DNA of 64,000 nt from Saccharomyces uvarum (lineage: Eukaryota; Ascomycota; Saccharomycetes; Saccharomycetales; Saccharomycetaceae). Made by a program: the position numbers and the translations under genes. Below the pieces are notes generated by a model. That model ran no database searches. It was not told the DNA's origin and worked only from the letters and a program-made list of their open reading frames with translations. This document shows positions 40,792 through 50,728 of this stretch, in pieces. The stretch covers positions 558,001 through 622,000 of the forward strand of contig OX365929.1 in the NCBI GenBank assembly GCA_947243795.1. The letters are read 5' to 3'. Every line of letters begins with the position of its first letter. The stretch's first letter is position 1.

Positions 40792-43704
40792 TCAATTGAA
40801 CGCAGCAAATTGAATAGAAGTCCTCTTCAGATTTGCGGATACAATGGGTTCAATTTCATTGATACGTTTTTGTAGTCTATTTGTGTCATTTTGGAAACAA
40901 TTTTGTAAACACGCCCTTAATGTAGCCTCAGTGTTCTTTTCCAATAATGGGCCCATGACTTTTTGGAAAAATTCTAGATCCACTATGACTTGTAATAAAC
41001 CATCGTTTGAAAGGTTACCAATATAAGGTTTAAATGCTTCGAATAGGTATCTTGCTATAAAAATTTGAGTCTCAATCAGGATTTTGTGAATTAACTGGGG
41101 TCCAATTCTAAAACACTCACTGTGGACAACAATCAAAATCATCAACGCTTCTATAATATAATCGCCCACTCTGAATGAATTTGATGTGTACATTGGCCAA
41201 TTTATTTCATGGAATTTTTCTTCAAGAGTATCTCTCAAATTAATTTTTAAATCAGAAAGATAATTACCAAAAATGGACGATTCCATCTTGGATAATAAGC
41301 TGAATAATTCTAAGTTCTTGGAAGTTAAATTCCATTCAAACGCATCATCAAAGTACTGCAAAATATTTGGAAACGTGCACTCTCTAATGTACTGTAAATT
41401 TGTTAATGTCAATATTGTATGGGAATTTCTTGGGTTGTCTTTATCCTTAGCGGCATTTTTTAAAATTGCTTCCAAAACAGCTTCCAGGGAGATAATTTGT
41501 TGAATTTCAATGCCTGTAAGTAATTGTTTTGATGGGTAACTGACCACTGAAATTCCGTTAATAATTGGCAATTTTTCGAATGCAAATAATAAGTCTCTCT
41601 TAGTCTTGATACTGACTTCTTGAAACGAACGAACAATTTCTGGAAACTGCGTCACACCGTACTCAAAAATCAAATTCTTGTTATTGTTTTTTGATTTACT
41701 TGAGAAAACAACAGTTTCATAAACTTGCCAATTCTCTAATTGATAAAAGTTCGAGATATCTCTCAATTTTGTCGAAGAGATGGCACCTACGCAACGATCG
41801 ATTATGACCGATAAAGTGCTTCTGCAAATATCAATACCGTTTGATGTAATGTTTAACTGTGCTAATTCGGTAGAAAATTTTAAAATGGGCTCCACAACTT
41901 TGGGTAGGTATCTTAAACAACTTAACCCATTACAATTTGGTGGTATAAACCCATAGTCCAAAGGTGACCCAGTGTCCTTACTACTGCCAGCCTTTTCGCT
42001 AGTTTGGTCCCTCTCCAACGAGAAAGATAAAGAAGCTTGAGAAGACTTGAAAAAAGACAACAAATTTTGTGAAACTAAGTTGATGAAATTCTCACCTTTT
42101 AACCTAATGTCGCTAATCTGTTCTTTCTTTAGTATTAAACTTTTTTGGTATGATTCAATTATATTAGAATCACCGATCAAAATATTTTCCTTTCTCTTTT
42201 CATTGATAATAGAGTTTTGATAAGTTCCATCCAAAAACTTTTCGATATGTTCCCAAAATTCTATGAATTGATTGCATATTTTCCACAGGTCATTGATATA
42301 TTTCAAAATCAAAAGCCACATTTCAATAATTATTGGAGAATCAGTTAAACCCTGAGAACTAGATTGAGAATTCAAGTTTAAATAATTAGTTGCAGAGATG
42401 GTATTGATTTTGCTTGGGTCAGTGGCGCTTCTCAAATCATCATTATCTTTGCTAATATCACTTATGTTTTGGAATAACTGGTTAATTTGTAGATAATAAG
42501 ACAATTCGATGCAGTCCTGATTATGGTCTTGATTAGTGTTGTTCTGTAAGATGAGCTTTTGAGAGTGAATTATTTTATTGATCATATGATTTGACAACTC
42601 ACTTAAATCACTCTGAAAGCCATTTAATTTTATGGTCATCCACCTCAAGATTGGGTTTTCATTCGATGATGAAGCAGCATTTTTGTCACCATTTTCATTT
42701 TTGTTGATGAAATTTTCTAAATTCAATAATTTAGAAAATAAAGACAGTATAGTCTCTTGAGGTTGGTCAACGTTGAAATTTGAATTTATCAAACTGTTCC
42801 AAATCAAATCTTTATAAATGGTTAATACATTTTCAACCTGAGACCAAATTTTTTTAATAATTAGGGATTGCGAAGTATCTAAACTTTGGTTGAAATCACG
42901 GCGGACATTGACACCTTTTGAGTATTGAACCATAAATTCATTGAAATTGTTATTATTTAAACATTTTTTTAAAGATTTGGGTAAATTGAAGTAAAATTTA
43001 TTCTGTTCAATAAATTTTTTGGTTGCTTGGTAACTTAGAATTTTTTGATAGTTATCCGTTAATGGCTTCAACTTAAAAGTCGTTGTCCTAATAACCTCAT
43101 CCACTTTTTTATTTAAATTTTTCACATTAATTTGATTCTCCTTTGGTGAATCGTCTTGGATTTTTTCGTTAGTCTTCTCATCGAATTCTTTGTAAATTTG
43201 ATCCAGCTTATTCTTGATTTTTACATATTTGGTGAAATTTTTACCAACTAACTGTGTTAAATTTCCGGATTGGACTTGTATATCATTGTCCAGCTTATCC
43301 AACGAGTTATTCAGATCATTAAAGGAGTCCTGTTTGTGCATATCTCTTAAAAAAGCCTTGACATTAAATTGCTTACTATTAACAAGATACCTTAGCCTTG
43401 TAGAATCGTTTGGTAAATTCCAATATTGTAGTTCTTTGGACATCTCTTGGCCACTTAAGGGATCCCTGATATAGCTTAAGGCTTCATCATTCAAATAAGC
43501 TCTTGATTCCTTGTCAATGCTAATCTGATTACCATATTTAAAGTCTTTCAATATGTCAAAAGACGATTCCGTCCCAAATTCAGTGGTAGTAGCCTCGTCG
43601 TTATTCAATTTTGAGGAATCTTGTACCCACGAACGAGTTGGATTAGTAGTCTTCAACTGATAAAACTGAAGCAAATCCTCATCACTAACTTGAAAGTTAT
43701 CCAT
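40792..43704 (-). CDS. SEC5: Exocyst subunit Sec5
   Basis: Encodes a 970-residue protein recognised as Sec5, an exocyst subunit that tethers secretory vesicles at sites of polarised growth. It is largely helical and rich in Asn, Lys, Ser and Leu, with no catalytic motif. Conserved stretches include [14 protein letters not shown] near residue 70, [21 protein letters not shown] near 590, and [21 protein letters not shown] near 790. The predicted N-terminal coiled coil ([17 protein letters not shown]) fits the exocyst CorEx region. S. cerevisiae Sec5 is 971 residues. It ends about 96 bases from TRM82, convergently. Confidence 0.95.
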   Translation of the reverse strand: MDNFQVSDEDLLQFYQLKTTNPTRSWVQDSSKLNNDEATTTEFGTESSFDILKDFKYGNQISIDKESRAYLNDEALSYIRDPLSGQEMSKELQYWNLPNDSTRLRYLVNSKQFNVKAFLRDMHKQDSFNDLNNSLDKLDNDIQVQSGNLTQLVGKNFTKYVKIKNKLDQIYKEFDEKTNEKIQDDSPKENQINVKNLNKKVDEVIRTTTFKLKPLTDNYQKILSYQATKKFIEQNKFYFNLPKSLKKCLNNNNFNEFMVQYSKGVNVRRDFNQSLDTSQSLIIKKIWSQVENVLTIYKDLIWNSLINSNFNVDQPQETILSLFSKLLNLENFINKNENGDKNAASSSNENPILRWMTIKLNGFQSDLSELSNHMINKIIHSQKLILQNNTNQDHNQDCIELSYYLQINQLFQNISDISKDNDDLRSATDPSKINTISATNYLNLNSQSSSQGLTDSPIIIEMWLLILKYINDLWKICNQFIEFWEHIEKFLDGTYQNSIINEKRKENILIGDSNIIESYQKSLILKKEQISDIRLKGENFINLVSQNLLSFFKSSQASLSFSLERDQTSEKAGSSKDTGSPLDYGFIPPNCNGLSCLRYLPKVVEPILKFSTELAQLNITSNGIDICRSTLSVIIDRCVGAISSTKLRDISNFYQLENWQVYETVVFSSKSKNNNKNLIFEYGVTQFPEIVRSFQEVSIKTKRDLLFAFEKLPIINGISVVSYPSKQLLTGIEIQQIISLEAVLEAILKNAAKDKDNPRNSHTILTLTNLQYIRECTFPNILQYFDDAFEWNLTSKNLELFSLLSKMESSIFGNYLSDLKINLRDTLEEKFHEINWPMYTSNSFRVGDYIIEALMILIVVHSECFRIGPQLIHKILIETQIFIARYLFEAFKPYIGNLSNDGLLQVIVDLEFFQKVMGPLLEKNTEATLRACLQNCFQNDTNRLQKRINEIEPIVSANLKRTSIQFAAFN

Positions 43705-43936
43705 GGTACTAGGATCGTGTTTACTATATCCGGGTCCAATGTTAGTTGTCTTCCCGTTCTATCGATGCTTAAATGTAAACAACTTTATTTTGTTTTATAA
43801 TAAGAACTGAAATAGTTGATATTATTCCTTCGTTTTTCATGTGGAACAAAGACGAAAATAAAAAGAAGCTGTAAATCACACTCACTACTAGAGCCAAAAG
43901 AACGGAGTGGTAACATCAGAGCAAAGACCAGAAGTC

Positions 43937-44560
43937 ATGGATTTTGAAGAAGAATACGATGCTGAATTTGACGACAATCAAGAGGGGCCATTAGAGACGC
44001 CTTTTCCAGCAGCAAGCACCGCTGACAATGAGAAAGAGCACAACGCCGGTGAAGATACATCTTCGGAGAAGAACAAGAAGCAGAAAAGAGAAGCAGTCGT
44101 GGATGATGGGAGTGAGAATCCGTTTGGTATTCCCGAGTTTACAAGAAAGGATAAGACCTTGGAAGAGATTCTAGAGATGATGGACGATACGCCTCCTATA
44201 ATCCCAGATGCAGTGGTGGATTACTATCTTACGAAAAATGGGTTTGATGTGGCAGACGTACGAGTGAAACGACTTTTAGCATTGGCTACTCAGAAGTTTG
44301 TTAGCGATATAGCCAAGGACGCGTACGAATACTCGAGGATCAGGTCCTCGGTTGCCGTATCGAATGCAAACAATGGTCAGGCAAGAGCTAGACAGTTACT
44401 GCAAGGGCAACAGCAGCCGGGAGTACAACAGATCTCACAACAACAGCACCAACAGAATGAGAAGACTACAGCAAGCAAAGTTGTCCTGACAGTGAATGAC
44501 CTAAGTAGCGCTGTTTCTGAGTACGGACTCAATATTGGTCGTCCTGACTTCTACCGCTAG
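43937..44560 (+). CDS. TAF10: TFIID/SAGA subunit Taf10
   Basis: Encodes a 207-residue protein recognised as Taf10, a histone-fold subunit shared by TFIID and SAGA that pairs with Taf3, Taf8 or Spt7. The start is ATG 43937 ([17 protein letters not shown]); a GTG ten codons upstream is not used. The N-terminus is acidic. The histone fold spans about residues 80-205 ([24 protein letters not shown] ... [22 protein letters not shown]-type), with a Q-rich insertion at about 150-180. It ends [11 protein letters not shown] as in S. cerevisiae (206 residues). Confidence 0.96.
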   Translation: MDFEEEYDAEFDDNQEGPLETPFPAASTADNEKEHNAGEDTSSEKNKKQKREAVVDDGSENPFGIPEFTRKDKTLEEILEMMDDTPPIIPDAVVDYYLTKNGFDVADVRVKRLLALATQKFVSDIAKDAYEYSRIRSSVAVSNANNGQARARQLLQGQQQPGVQQISQQQHQQNEKTTASKVVLTVNDLSSAVSEYGLNIGRPDFYR

Positions 44561-44580
44561 TTATCAGTGGTAAGGAAAGA

Positions 44581-44605
44581 ATATATATATATATATATAT
44601 ATATA
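44581..44605. repeat. (AT)12 microsatellite
   Basis: Alternating AT tract just after TAF10, probably part of its 3'-end processing region. Confidence 0.9.
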
Positions 44606-44817
44606 ATGTAGCAGTATACAAGCATTTTGGATATGTTACCCACTCTCTAAATTGGAATGGAGCCGTTCTTTAACAATGTGGCACCTTCCTTGAAGATCCG
44701 TTTTTCATGATTTTTTATTAAGAATCAGGAAGGATCGATTATGAGAATGAAACCTTCCTTTCCTTCAATACTTCACTCCTGGAGAGAAGGAACCATCAGA
44801 CAATTATACGAGCGAGA

Positions 44818-46338
44818 ATGGCCATTGACTACTCTAAATGGGACAAGATTGAGCTATCAGACGACTCTGATGTCGAAGTGCATCCTAATGTGGACAAGAA
44901 ATCGTTCATCAAATGGAAACAGCAGAGTATTCATGAACAACGTTTCAAAAGGAACCAGGATATTAAAAACTTGGAGACTCAAGTGGACATGTATTCTCAT
45001 TTGAACAAGAGGGTGGATAAAATTTTGAGCACGTTACCGGAGACAGATTTGGTTGACTTGTCAGCTGTTACCAAATTCTTAAATGCAAACTTTGATAAAT
45101 CGGAGAAGAATAAAGGTGAAAATGTGGACCCTGAGATTGCAACGTATAACGAGATGGTAGAAGACCTTTTTGAACAATTGGCCAAAGATTTGGCCAAAGA
45201 GGGTAAAGACTCTAAAGATGCTTCTCTTTTAAAAAATTCTATTCTTAAACATAGAGCTAAAATTGATTCAGTTACTGTAGACGCCAAGAAGAAATTAGAT
45301 GAGTTATACAAGGAGAGGAACGCCCACATTTCATCTGATGATTTTCATACTGGATTTGATAGTAGTTTCATGAACAAGAAAAAGGAAGAGGCTAAGCAAT
45401 TAGAAGCAGCCGCTTCTCGCGCTCCCAAAAGTACTCCAGATTCCTCTATTCTTAATAAATTAGTCAAATCATCGACACCGCAAGCCTTTATCGAATTCGA
45501 AGATGATCCAATGAAATTAGCTGCAGAGACTGAAGAGTTTGGTAAGATTCATGTTAATGAATATTCTAAATCTCAGAAATTTTTATTAGAACATTTACCC
45601 ATCATTTCAGAACAGCAAAAGGATGCCTTGATGATGAAAGCATTTGAGTATCAGTTGCATGGTGATGATATGATGACCTTACAAGTCATTCATCAATCCG
45701 AATTGATGGCTTACATCAAAGAGATCTACGACTTGAAAAAAATTCCATTCTTAAATCCAATAGAACTATCAAACGTTATCAATATGTTTTTCGAAAAAGT
45801 CATATTTAATAAGGACAAACCAATGGGTAAAGAATCTTTTCTAAAATCGGTTCAAGAAAAATTTCTGCATGTTCAAAAACGTTCAAAAATCCTACAACAA
45901 GAGGAGATGGATGAATCTAATGCTGAAGGAGTAGAGACAATTCAACTAAAATCATTGGATGACTCTACCGAGTTAGAAGTGAATTTGCCAGATTTCAATT
46001 CTAAGGATGCACAAGAAATTGAAAAGGTTAAAGTTTTCAAAACCTTATTACCGGAGAAAATGCAACAAGCCATAATGACCAAAAACTTGGAGAATATCAA
46101 TAAGGTGTTCGAAGACATACCAATCGAAGAGGCTGAGAAAATCTTGGAAGTGTTCAACGATATTGACATTATTGGAATTAAAGCTATTTTAGAGAATGAA
46201 AAGGATTTTCAAAATCTAAAAGATCAATACGAGCAGGGACACGAAGATGCCACTATGGAGAAGCTGACCATAGACGATGGTGACAAGCAGGGAGAAGTAC
46301 ATGAAGAAGTAAACAGTACTGCTGATACGGTTGATTAG
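44818..46338 (+). CDS. CDC37: Hsp90 co-chaperone Cdc37
   Basis: Encodes a 506-residue protein recognised as Cdc37, the kinase-specific Hsp90 co-chaperone needed for folding of Cdc28 and many other kinases. The conserved N-terminus MAIDYSKWDKIELSDDSD contains Ser14 and Ser17, with Ser14 the known CK2 site needed for function. A kinase-binding N-domain runs to about residue 150. The Hsp90-binding middle domain lies near 245-380 (FGKIHVNEYSKSQKFLLEHLPIIS). The C-terminus is acidic. The length equals S. cerevisiae Cdc37. An overlapping out-of-frame ORF at 44741 is a shadow. Confidence 0.97.
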   Translation: MAIDYSKWDKIELSDDSDVEVHPNVDKKSFIKWKQQSIHEQRFKRNQDIKNLETQVDMYSHLNKRVDKILSTLPETDLVDLSAVTKFLNANFDKSEKNKGENVDPEIATYNEMVEDLFEQLAKDLAKEGKDSKDASLLKNSILKHRAKIDSVTVDAKKKLDELYKERNAHISSDDFHTGFDSSFMNKKKEEAKQLEAAASRAPKSTPDSSILNKLVKSSTPQAFIEFEDDPMKLAAETEEFGKIHVNEYSKSQKFLLEHLPIISEQQKDALMMKAFEYQLHGDDMMTLQVIHQSELMAYIKEIYDLKKIPFLNPIELSNVINMFFEKVIFNKDKPMGKESFLKSVQEKFLHVQKRSKILQQEEMDESNAEGVETIQLKSLDDSTELEVNLPDFNSKDAQEIEKVKVFKTLLPEKMQQAIMTKNLENINKVFEDIPIEEAEKILEVFNDIDIIGIKAILENEKDFQNLKDQYEQGHEDATMEKLTIDDGDKQGEVHEEVNSTADTVD

Positions 46339-46831
46339 CGATTTAATTTAGCTACTTATAGGTGCAGTATGCATCCTTTTTCTTTCGTTAGTTCTTGCTG
46401 TTTTTTAGTCATTGTCATTTACGTAAAAAAGAGAAGAAAAAACAAAATGTTATATTCAAAAAAGGCGTATCCCACATCATAAATCTACGCCCATGTGTGT
46501 ACGTGAATATGTAAATTATCTTTTTCTATTAGTTTATGGCGTGTGTGTATGTATGCGTGGTCTATATACTACACAAAGAACTGGAAATTTAGATGTGAAA
46601 AAAAATGGTCTTTTGAGATATTGAATGGGTTGATATATGAAATGAATATGAAAAAAAACCGTGACAAAGAAAAACGATGGGTGAAGAAACGATAATCGAA
46701 AAATTAGTGAAGAGACAGAAAAAACTCAAAGCAAAACTTGGTGATAAAACTTTCATTAAAACAAAATATATATTCTTTTTCATTTTCAATTTTTACTAAT
46801 TTTTTTTTTATTTTATAGTACCGGTGAATAT
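46339..46831. other. Convergent CDC37-STB3 3' intergenic region
   Basis: A 493-base, very AT-rich stretch between two converging genes with several A and T runs. No gene is seen. Confidence 0.6.
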
Positions 46832-48379
46832 CTACGACTTTAAACTCATTAATAAAAAAGCAGCGCTGTTGTCTTCACCGTTTTTTGGCTGCTGGCCATG
46901 TTTTTGCTGGCCATGTTGTAAGGGTGATCCAGTTTCTCTATTTTGAGAGTTAATAAAGTTTGGATTTGTAGGTTTGGGACTAACCACGCCATTTGTAGAA
47001 CTTGCTACGCTATCTATATTGGGTACCAAACTGTTATTTCTTAAAGAGGCAGCGCCAATCGATTCCCAATCTTCTTCATCTGTATCTGAGTGAGGTTGAT
47101 GATGGGAATGGGAACGGAGCTGCGGGGATGAATCGCCGTTCAGGTGTAGCGATGCCATTTTATGCTTCTCTTTGTCCGATAATAATAAATTGGTCGAACC
47201 CAAGCCCTGATCTTCTAGTTTAGGAGAAGTAGAAGCAGATGTAACTTTTGAGGTAGGGTTTGTTGTGACGATCAAATAATTTTTATTGGGGAAAAGCGTT
47301 GATCTAATGCTTGACTCTTTCGAGACAGACAAACGGGAAGCTCTTCTTGAAGTAGGTTCACTAGTTGCAGTGATTTTCTCTAAATCTACTTTCCCTTGGT
47401 TTGTGCTGCTACTGTTGTTTGATGGTATAGTAGTTGAAGTCGAATTGGAGGAGAGATGGGATGGGTCTTGGTGTGCGTTTAGCTTGGAGATGAATGAAGT
47501 ATGTGGCTTTATACTGGAACGACGTCTGTTCCTTAAAAGTGGTCTGATCTTTTGTGCTATTATTTCATGTTCAATATTTTCTGGGGTGGAATCCGCAAAC
47601 ACGACTTGCGACCTCCTCCTACCAAAGCTATAAGGATCATTGTTCGGAACCTTTCCAAAATTATTACTACTGTTCCTTGATTTATTCTGATAGTGCGAAT
47701 GATGGTCATCTTCATCAAAATCTTCATCCTCATCTTCGGAAGCAAGCGCATTTTCGTCTATGTAGACTACGTTTGCTGCTGAAAGTGGCGATTTACTGCG
47801 TTTGATATTAACAGGAATGGCGGCAGCGGGATTACCGACGGTAGCAGCAGGAGTAGTAATATGATCAATGCCGGCATTGTTATGTTCGGTTCTGACTGGC
47901 ATTTCAACATGGCCGCCAGAGTTCGAGTTTGAGTTGTTACTTTTCCTTCTTTGACTCTCCTGAGAAATCAAGTCTTTTACCTTGGAATTAGCAAAATTGG
48001 TCGCTTCCAGCTCCTTATCGAAATTAGCCGGGTCTACTTTTTTAGCAGACCATTGGCCCCAACCAATTTTTTCAAATACCACCGATCGTTCTTTATCGCC
48101 ACTTTCCATTGCACTCATTATGAGTCGTCTTTGCTTTGAAGACGATAAATCTTTAAAGCAGGGAATGTCCAGGCATAAAGTCTGTGTGATGTGCCTAATG
48201 GCCAATGGTCCCTTTTCTAGTAGTAGAGCAGATAATTTCCCGGGAGTCACCCTTTGAGCCGCTGCCAACCCTGCAGGTGACGATGTGGAAATAGGTTTTG
48301 TGTTGAAAATATTAGAGCTTAGCTCTGATTTGACCGATATGTTTTGAGGAGGCGATACGTCCTTTTGGTTTTCTGACAT
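46832..48379 (-). CDS. STB3: RRPE-binding transcriptional regulator Stb3
   Basis: Encodes a 515-residue protein recognised as Stb3, which binds the ribosomal RNA processing element (RRPE) and recruits Sin3-Rpd3 to repress ribosome-biogenesis genes when TORC1/Sch9 or glucose signals drop. The conserved DNA-binding region is at about residues 45-125 (ALLLEKGPLAIRHITQTLC, then IGWGQWSAKKVDPANFD). The rest is Ser/Asn-rich and disordered, with basic RRxS-type phosphorylation motifs (RRRSQVVFA, RRRSSIKPH, SRRASRLSVS) suited to Sch9/PKA control. S. cerevisiae Stb3 is 513 residues. RRPE-bearing genes occur in this same window. Confidence 0.95.
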   Translation of the reverse strand: MSENQKDVSPPQNISVKSELSSNIFNTKPISTSSPAGLAAAQRVTPGKLSALLLEKGPLAIRHITQTLCLDIPCFKDLSSSKQRRLIMSAMESGDKERSVVFEKIGWGQWSAKKVDPANFDKELEATNFANSKVKDLISQESQRRKSNNSNSNSGGHVEMPVRTEHNNAGIDHITTPAATVGNPAAAIPVNIKRSKSPLSAANVVYIDENALASEDEDEDFDEDDHHSHYQNKSRNSSNNFGKVPNNDPYSFGRRRSQVVFADSTPENIEHEIIAQKIRPLLRNRRRSSIKPHTSFISKLNAHQDPSHLSSNSTSTTIPSNNSSSTNQGKVDLEKITATSEPTSRRASRLSVSKESSIRSTLFPNKNYLIVTTNPTSKVTSASTSPKLEDQGLGSTNLLLSDKEKHKMASLHLNGDSSPQLRSHSHHQPHSDTDEEDWESIGAASLRNNSLVPNIDSVASSTNGVVSPKPTNPNFINSQNRETGSPLQHGQQKHGQQPKNGEDNSAAFLLMSLKS

Positions 48380-48846
48380 TATGATAATACTTTGGAAAAA
48401 TGTCCTTTTTTTTTCCAGCTAATTTAGGGAACTGACAACAAAAGCAAAAGCTTAGTGTTTGGTTATATCACAGCTAAATCGTTGGGTGTGGTACTATTCC
48501 CTTCGTTGTTCTTTGTAGAATAGTGTGTATAGTCAATCTTTTCTACGAAATTTCAAAACGGTTACAAATTCACGTGCTCAGTTTGGAAATTGGTTACCGA
48601 GCTAAAAACACGACTTTCAAATCTCAACCCGCTCTTTTTTGCGATAGCTTGATGTTTGTCTATTCAGAATTGCTAAGCACTATATGCACTCAATGCTTTT
48701 TTAGTTGATTTGTTTAACGTATTAGTACAGTGTACCCGTGTTCGTGTTTTCTTGTGTGAGTGTGTGTGGAGGTATATACGTGAAACAAAAAAGGCTATCA
48801 GAAATAGCTGATACTCCGGTTAGTCATGAAAGACGCCTTAACCCTC

Positions 48847-49122
48847 TCAGCGCGCACGTCCGGAGTGATGATCCGACTGCTGTACGGAATCCTGCACATT
48901 ATATACAAGTATTATTAGTCTTGGCACTTCCTGGATGTAGTCAGAACCGTCCAGATTAGTGCGGTGGGTGTGGTTGCATCCTCTCATTGATCGGATTGGC
49001 TGGAGCCATCTTACGTACACGTAACACTCTTCGTAACACTGCACCGGGGCCGTGTTTCGGCAACGCTCTTGAGGGGAATGGTTGCTTTGGCTGTAGCAAA
49101 AGGGACAGTCTCCTCCCATCAT
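48847..49122 (-). CDS. Possible cysteine-rich small ORF (candidate YDR169C-A position)
   Basis: ATG 49122 to TGA 48847-48849, 91 codons, with a Cys-rich N-terminus: CPFC, a His, then three further cysteines within about 30 residues (CRNT, QCYEEC). It lies on the minus strand between STB3 and SEC7, where S. cerevisiae has the small gene YDR169C-A. I cannot recall that protein well enough to confirm a match. The frame may be chance. Confidence 0.22.
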   Translation of the reverse strand: MMGGDCPFCYSQSNHSPQERCRNTAPVQCYEECYVYVRWLQPIRSMRGCNHTHRTNLDGSDYIQEVPRLIILVYNVQDSVQQSDHHSGRAR

Positions 49123-49890
49123 GCCTGACAAGTAGCCTGGGACCGTTCAAGTCTCGGTTCAAGAGGCCAGCATATGTTCGCTTTACGTAAACCTTCTCCA
49201 GTATCACAAACAGCAACATTCTGGCGCGAGATATCATCGGGAATCGCTGCTGCTGCTGCTGCACGGTCTCAGAAGCATTCTCGTTGTCCAACGGAGGATG
49301 CCACAGCACCGTATCAGGCAAATCGACTACCGGTTGCTACGTTTTATTCTCTACTTTTGTCGGTGGTAGGTTACTTTCCCTTCGCCGTCGACTTTGCGAC
49401 ACAATGTCAAGGATCTGGTTTCAGAGGAATACTAATACAACTCGTATGATCGCTCTTCGCAATGGAGGACCAAGTTATACTTAACAATCAGTGTGCCTTC
49501 CGCTGCCTCTTCTTGTAACGCACCGCTGCGAATGGCTTGGAACTATACAGGAGTTGATAAGGAAAAAATTAGCTCTCTGGTAAATTCAGTCATAGCATAT
49601 ATCAGTAACGTGTTCAAATGCAATATGGATACATCCTGCCGCAATGTGTCACGAATCGCACACTTCTTATTATGCCTAATTCAGACGAAATTGAAACACC
49701 AACAGAACTGAGCATGTTTAGGAAGCATAATCCAGATTTCCTCACCCTCTTGATCGAGTGCAATATGGCAGCTAATATACAAGTCTTGCTGCCTCGAAAT
49801 GCTCGATCATTCTTTCCTGTGTGCCATGATACAAGTTTGCCTGGCGTCAATATGAATATTATTGACGTAATTCCCGGTATACGCTCTGCG

Positions 49891-49908
49891 CGGCGCACAA
49901 GTGCGCCG
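49891..49908. repeat. 8-bp inverted repeat CGGCGCAC-AA-GTGCGCCG
   Basis: Near-perfect GC-rich palindrome with a two-base centre, in the unexplained STB3-SEC7 region. Function unknown. Confidence 0.85.
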
Positions 49909-50728
49909 TAGTCCAGCTGACGTTTCCTACTATCAGCGATGTACATTTTTTGCTTAACATCAGATTCATGCCTTGCCGGTAATGCTGTACCCATTAAGTT
50001 CCTTGCATAGGGTTATGTAGAGACTTTTTGTCGAACTAGACGTATACAGAAGAGATAATGTGAGATTCAATAATTATAATTGTACTTTGTTTAGCATGTT
50101 GCTTCTTCTTCCAAGAGGCTCTTCATCCTCCATATTGACCTCATTGATGCGGCCGTTCAGGAACTCAATGACAGAAATTAACTAATCGTACCATTTGGTG
50201 GAAACAATACATTCTAATGTGTGCATTCTTGGACGTAGAGCTCCGTGGTTTGTCGTGACACGCTCAAAGTATTACGTTGACACCTTTCTATACTTCGAAC
50301 ATAGCTTACAGTGGGCTGGCCTTCACAGGGCTTTTTAATATAAATGCAGGTATAGCTTTCAAGTTATTTTGTTTTCGAGTACGTCTTTATTGTTTCTTGA
50401 AGTTCCTGTTCATTGTCAAACTACTATATGATCCCTTAGTTGCAGACGTAATTTAAGTTAAAGCTATAGATCACATTTTACATGTGTGGTATTAAAATTA
50501 ACCAGGTTACGCAAAGGGCAACTATCAAATACCTAATCTAACGATTATTTTGCATAATGTACATATTGTGCGTCTTTATATAGTATACAACCTCTTACAT
50601 ACTCACAGAACCTATAGGGAAACATTGCAGTTCAGCAAGGGTAATTGTAAAGAAAGCATCGACTTCTTCACCTCCTCTCACCGCTCTATAGATGTGCTCG
50701 GTCGCCTTAGTTACCTAATACTGGATCT

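Larger units (their letters stand above)
48380..50728. other. STB3-SEC7 intergenic region, 2.35 kb, no recognised gene
   Basis: The longest gap in the window. The first 400 bases are an AT-rich STB3 promoter. From about 48,830 to 49,950 the base composition is more like coding DNA, with G+C about 55% over 48961-49080, and several 90-126-codon frames overlap on both strands, none recognised. After 50,000 it is AT-rich again and ends at SEC7. S. cerevisiae has a small unnamed gene, YDR169C-A, in this interval. Decayed gene remains are possible but not shown: the minus frame that holds the most protein-like stretches is broken about as often as chance predicts. Confidence 0.5.

Noticed and set aside
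49614-49994. 126-codon minus-strand frame and overlapping 97-codon plus-strand frame in the STB3-SEC7 gap
   Set aside because: Neither has a recognisable domain or family, and frames of this length are expected by chance in a 2.3 kb stretch of this composition. Reported only as part of the gap.
50119-50310. Possible BED-like C-x2-C...H...C pattern in a minus frame, suggesting a DNA transposase relic
   Set aside because: The spacing is loose, stops are as frequent as in random sequence, and no terminal inverted repeats were found. Too weak to call.
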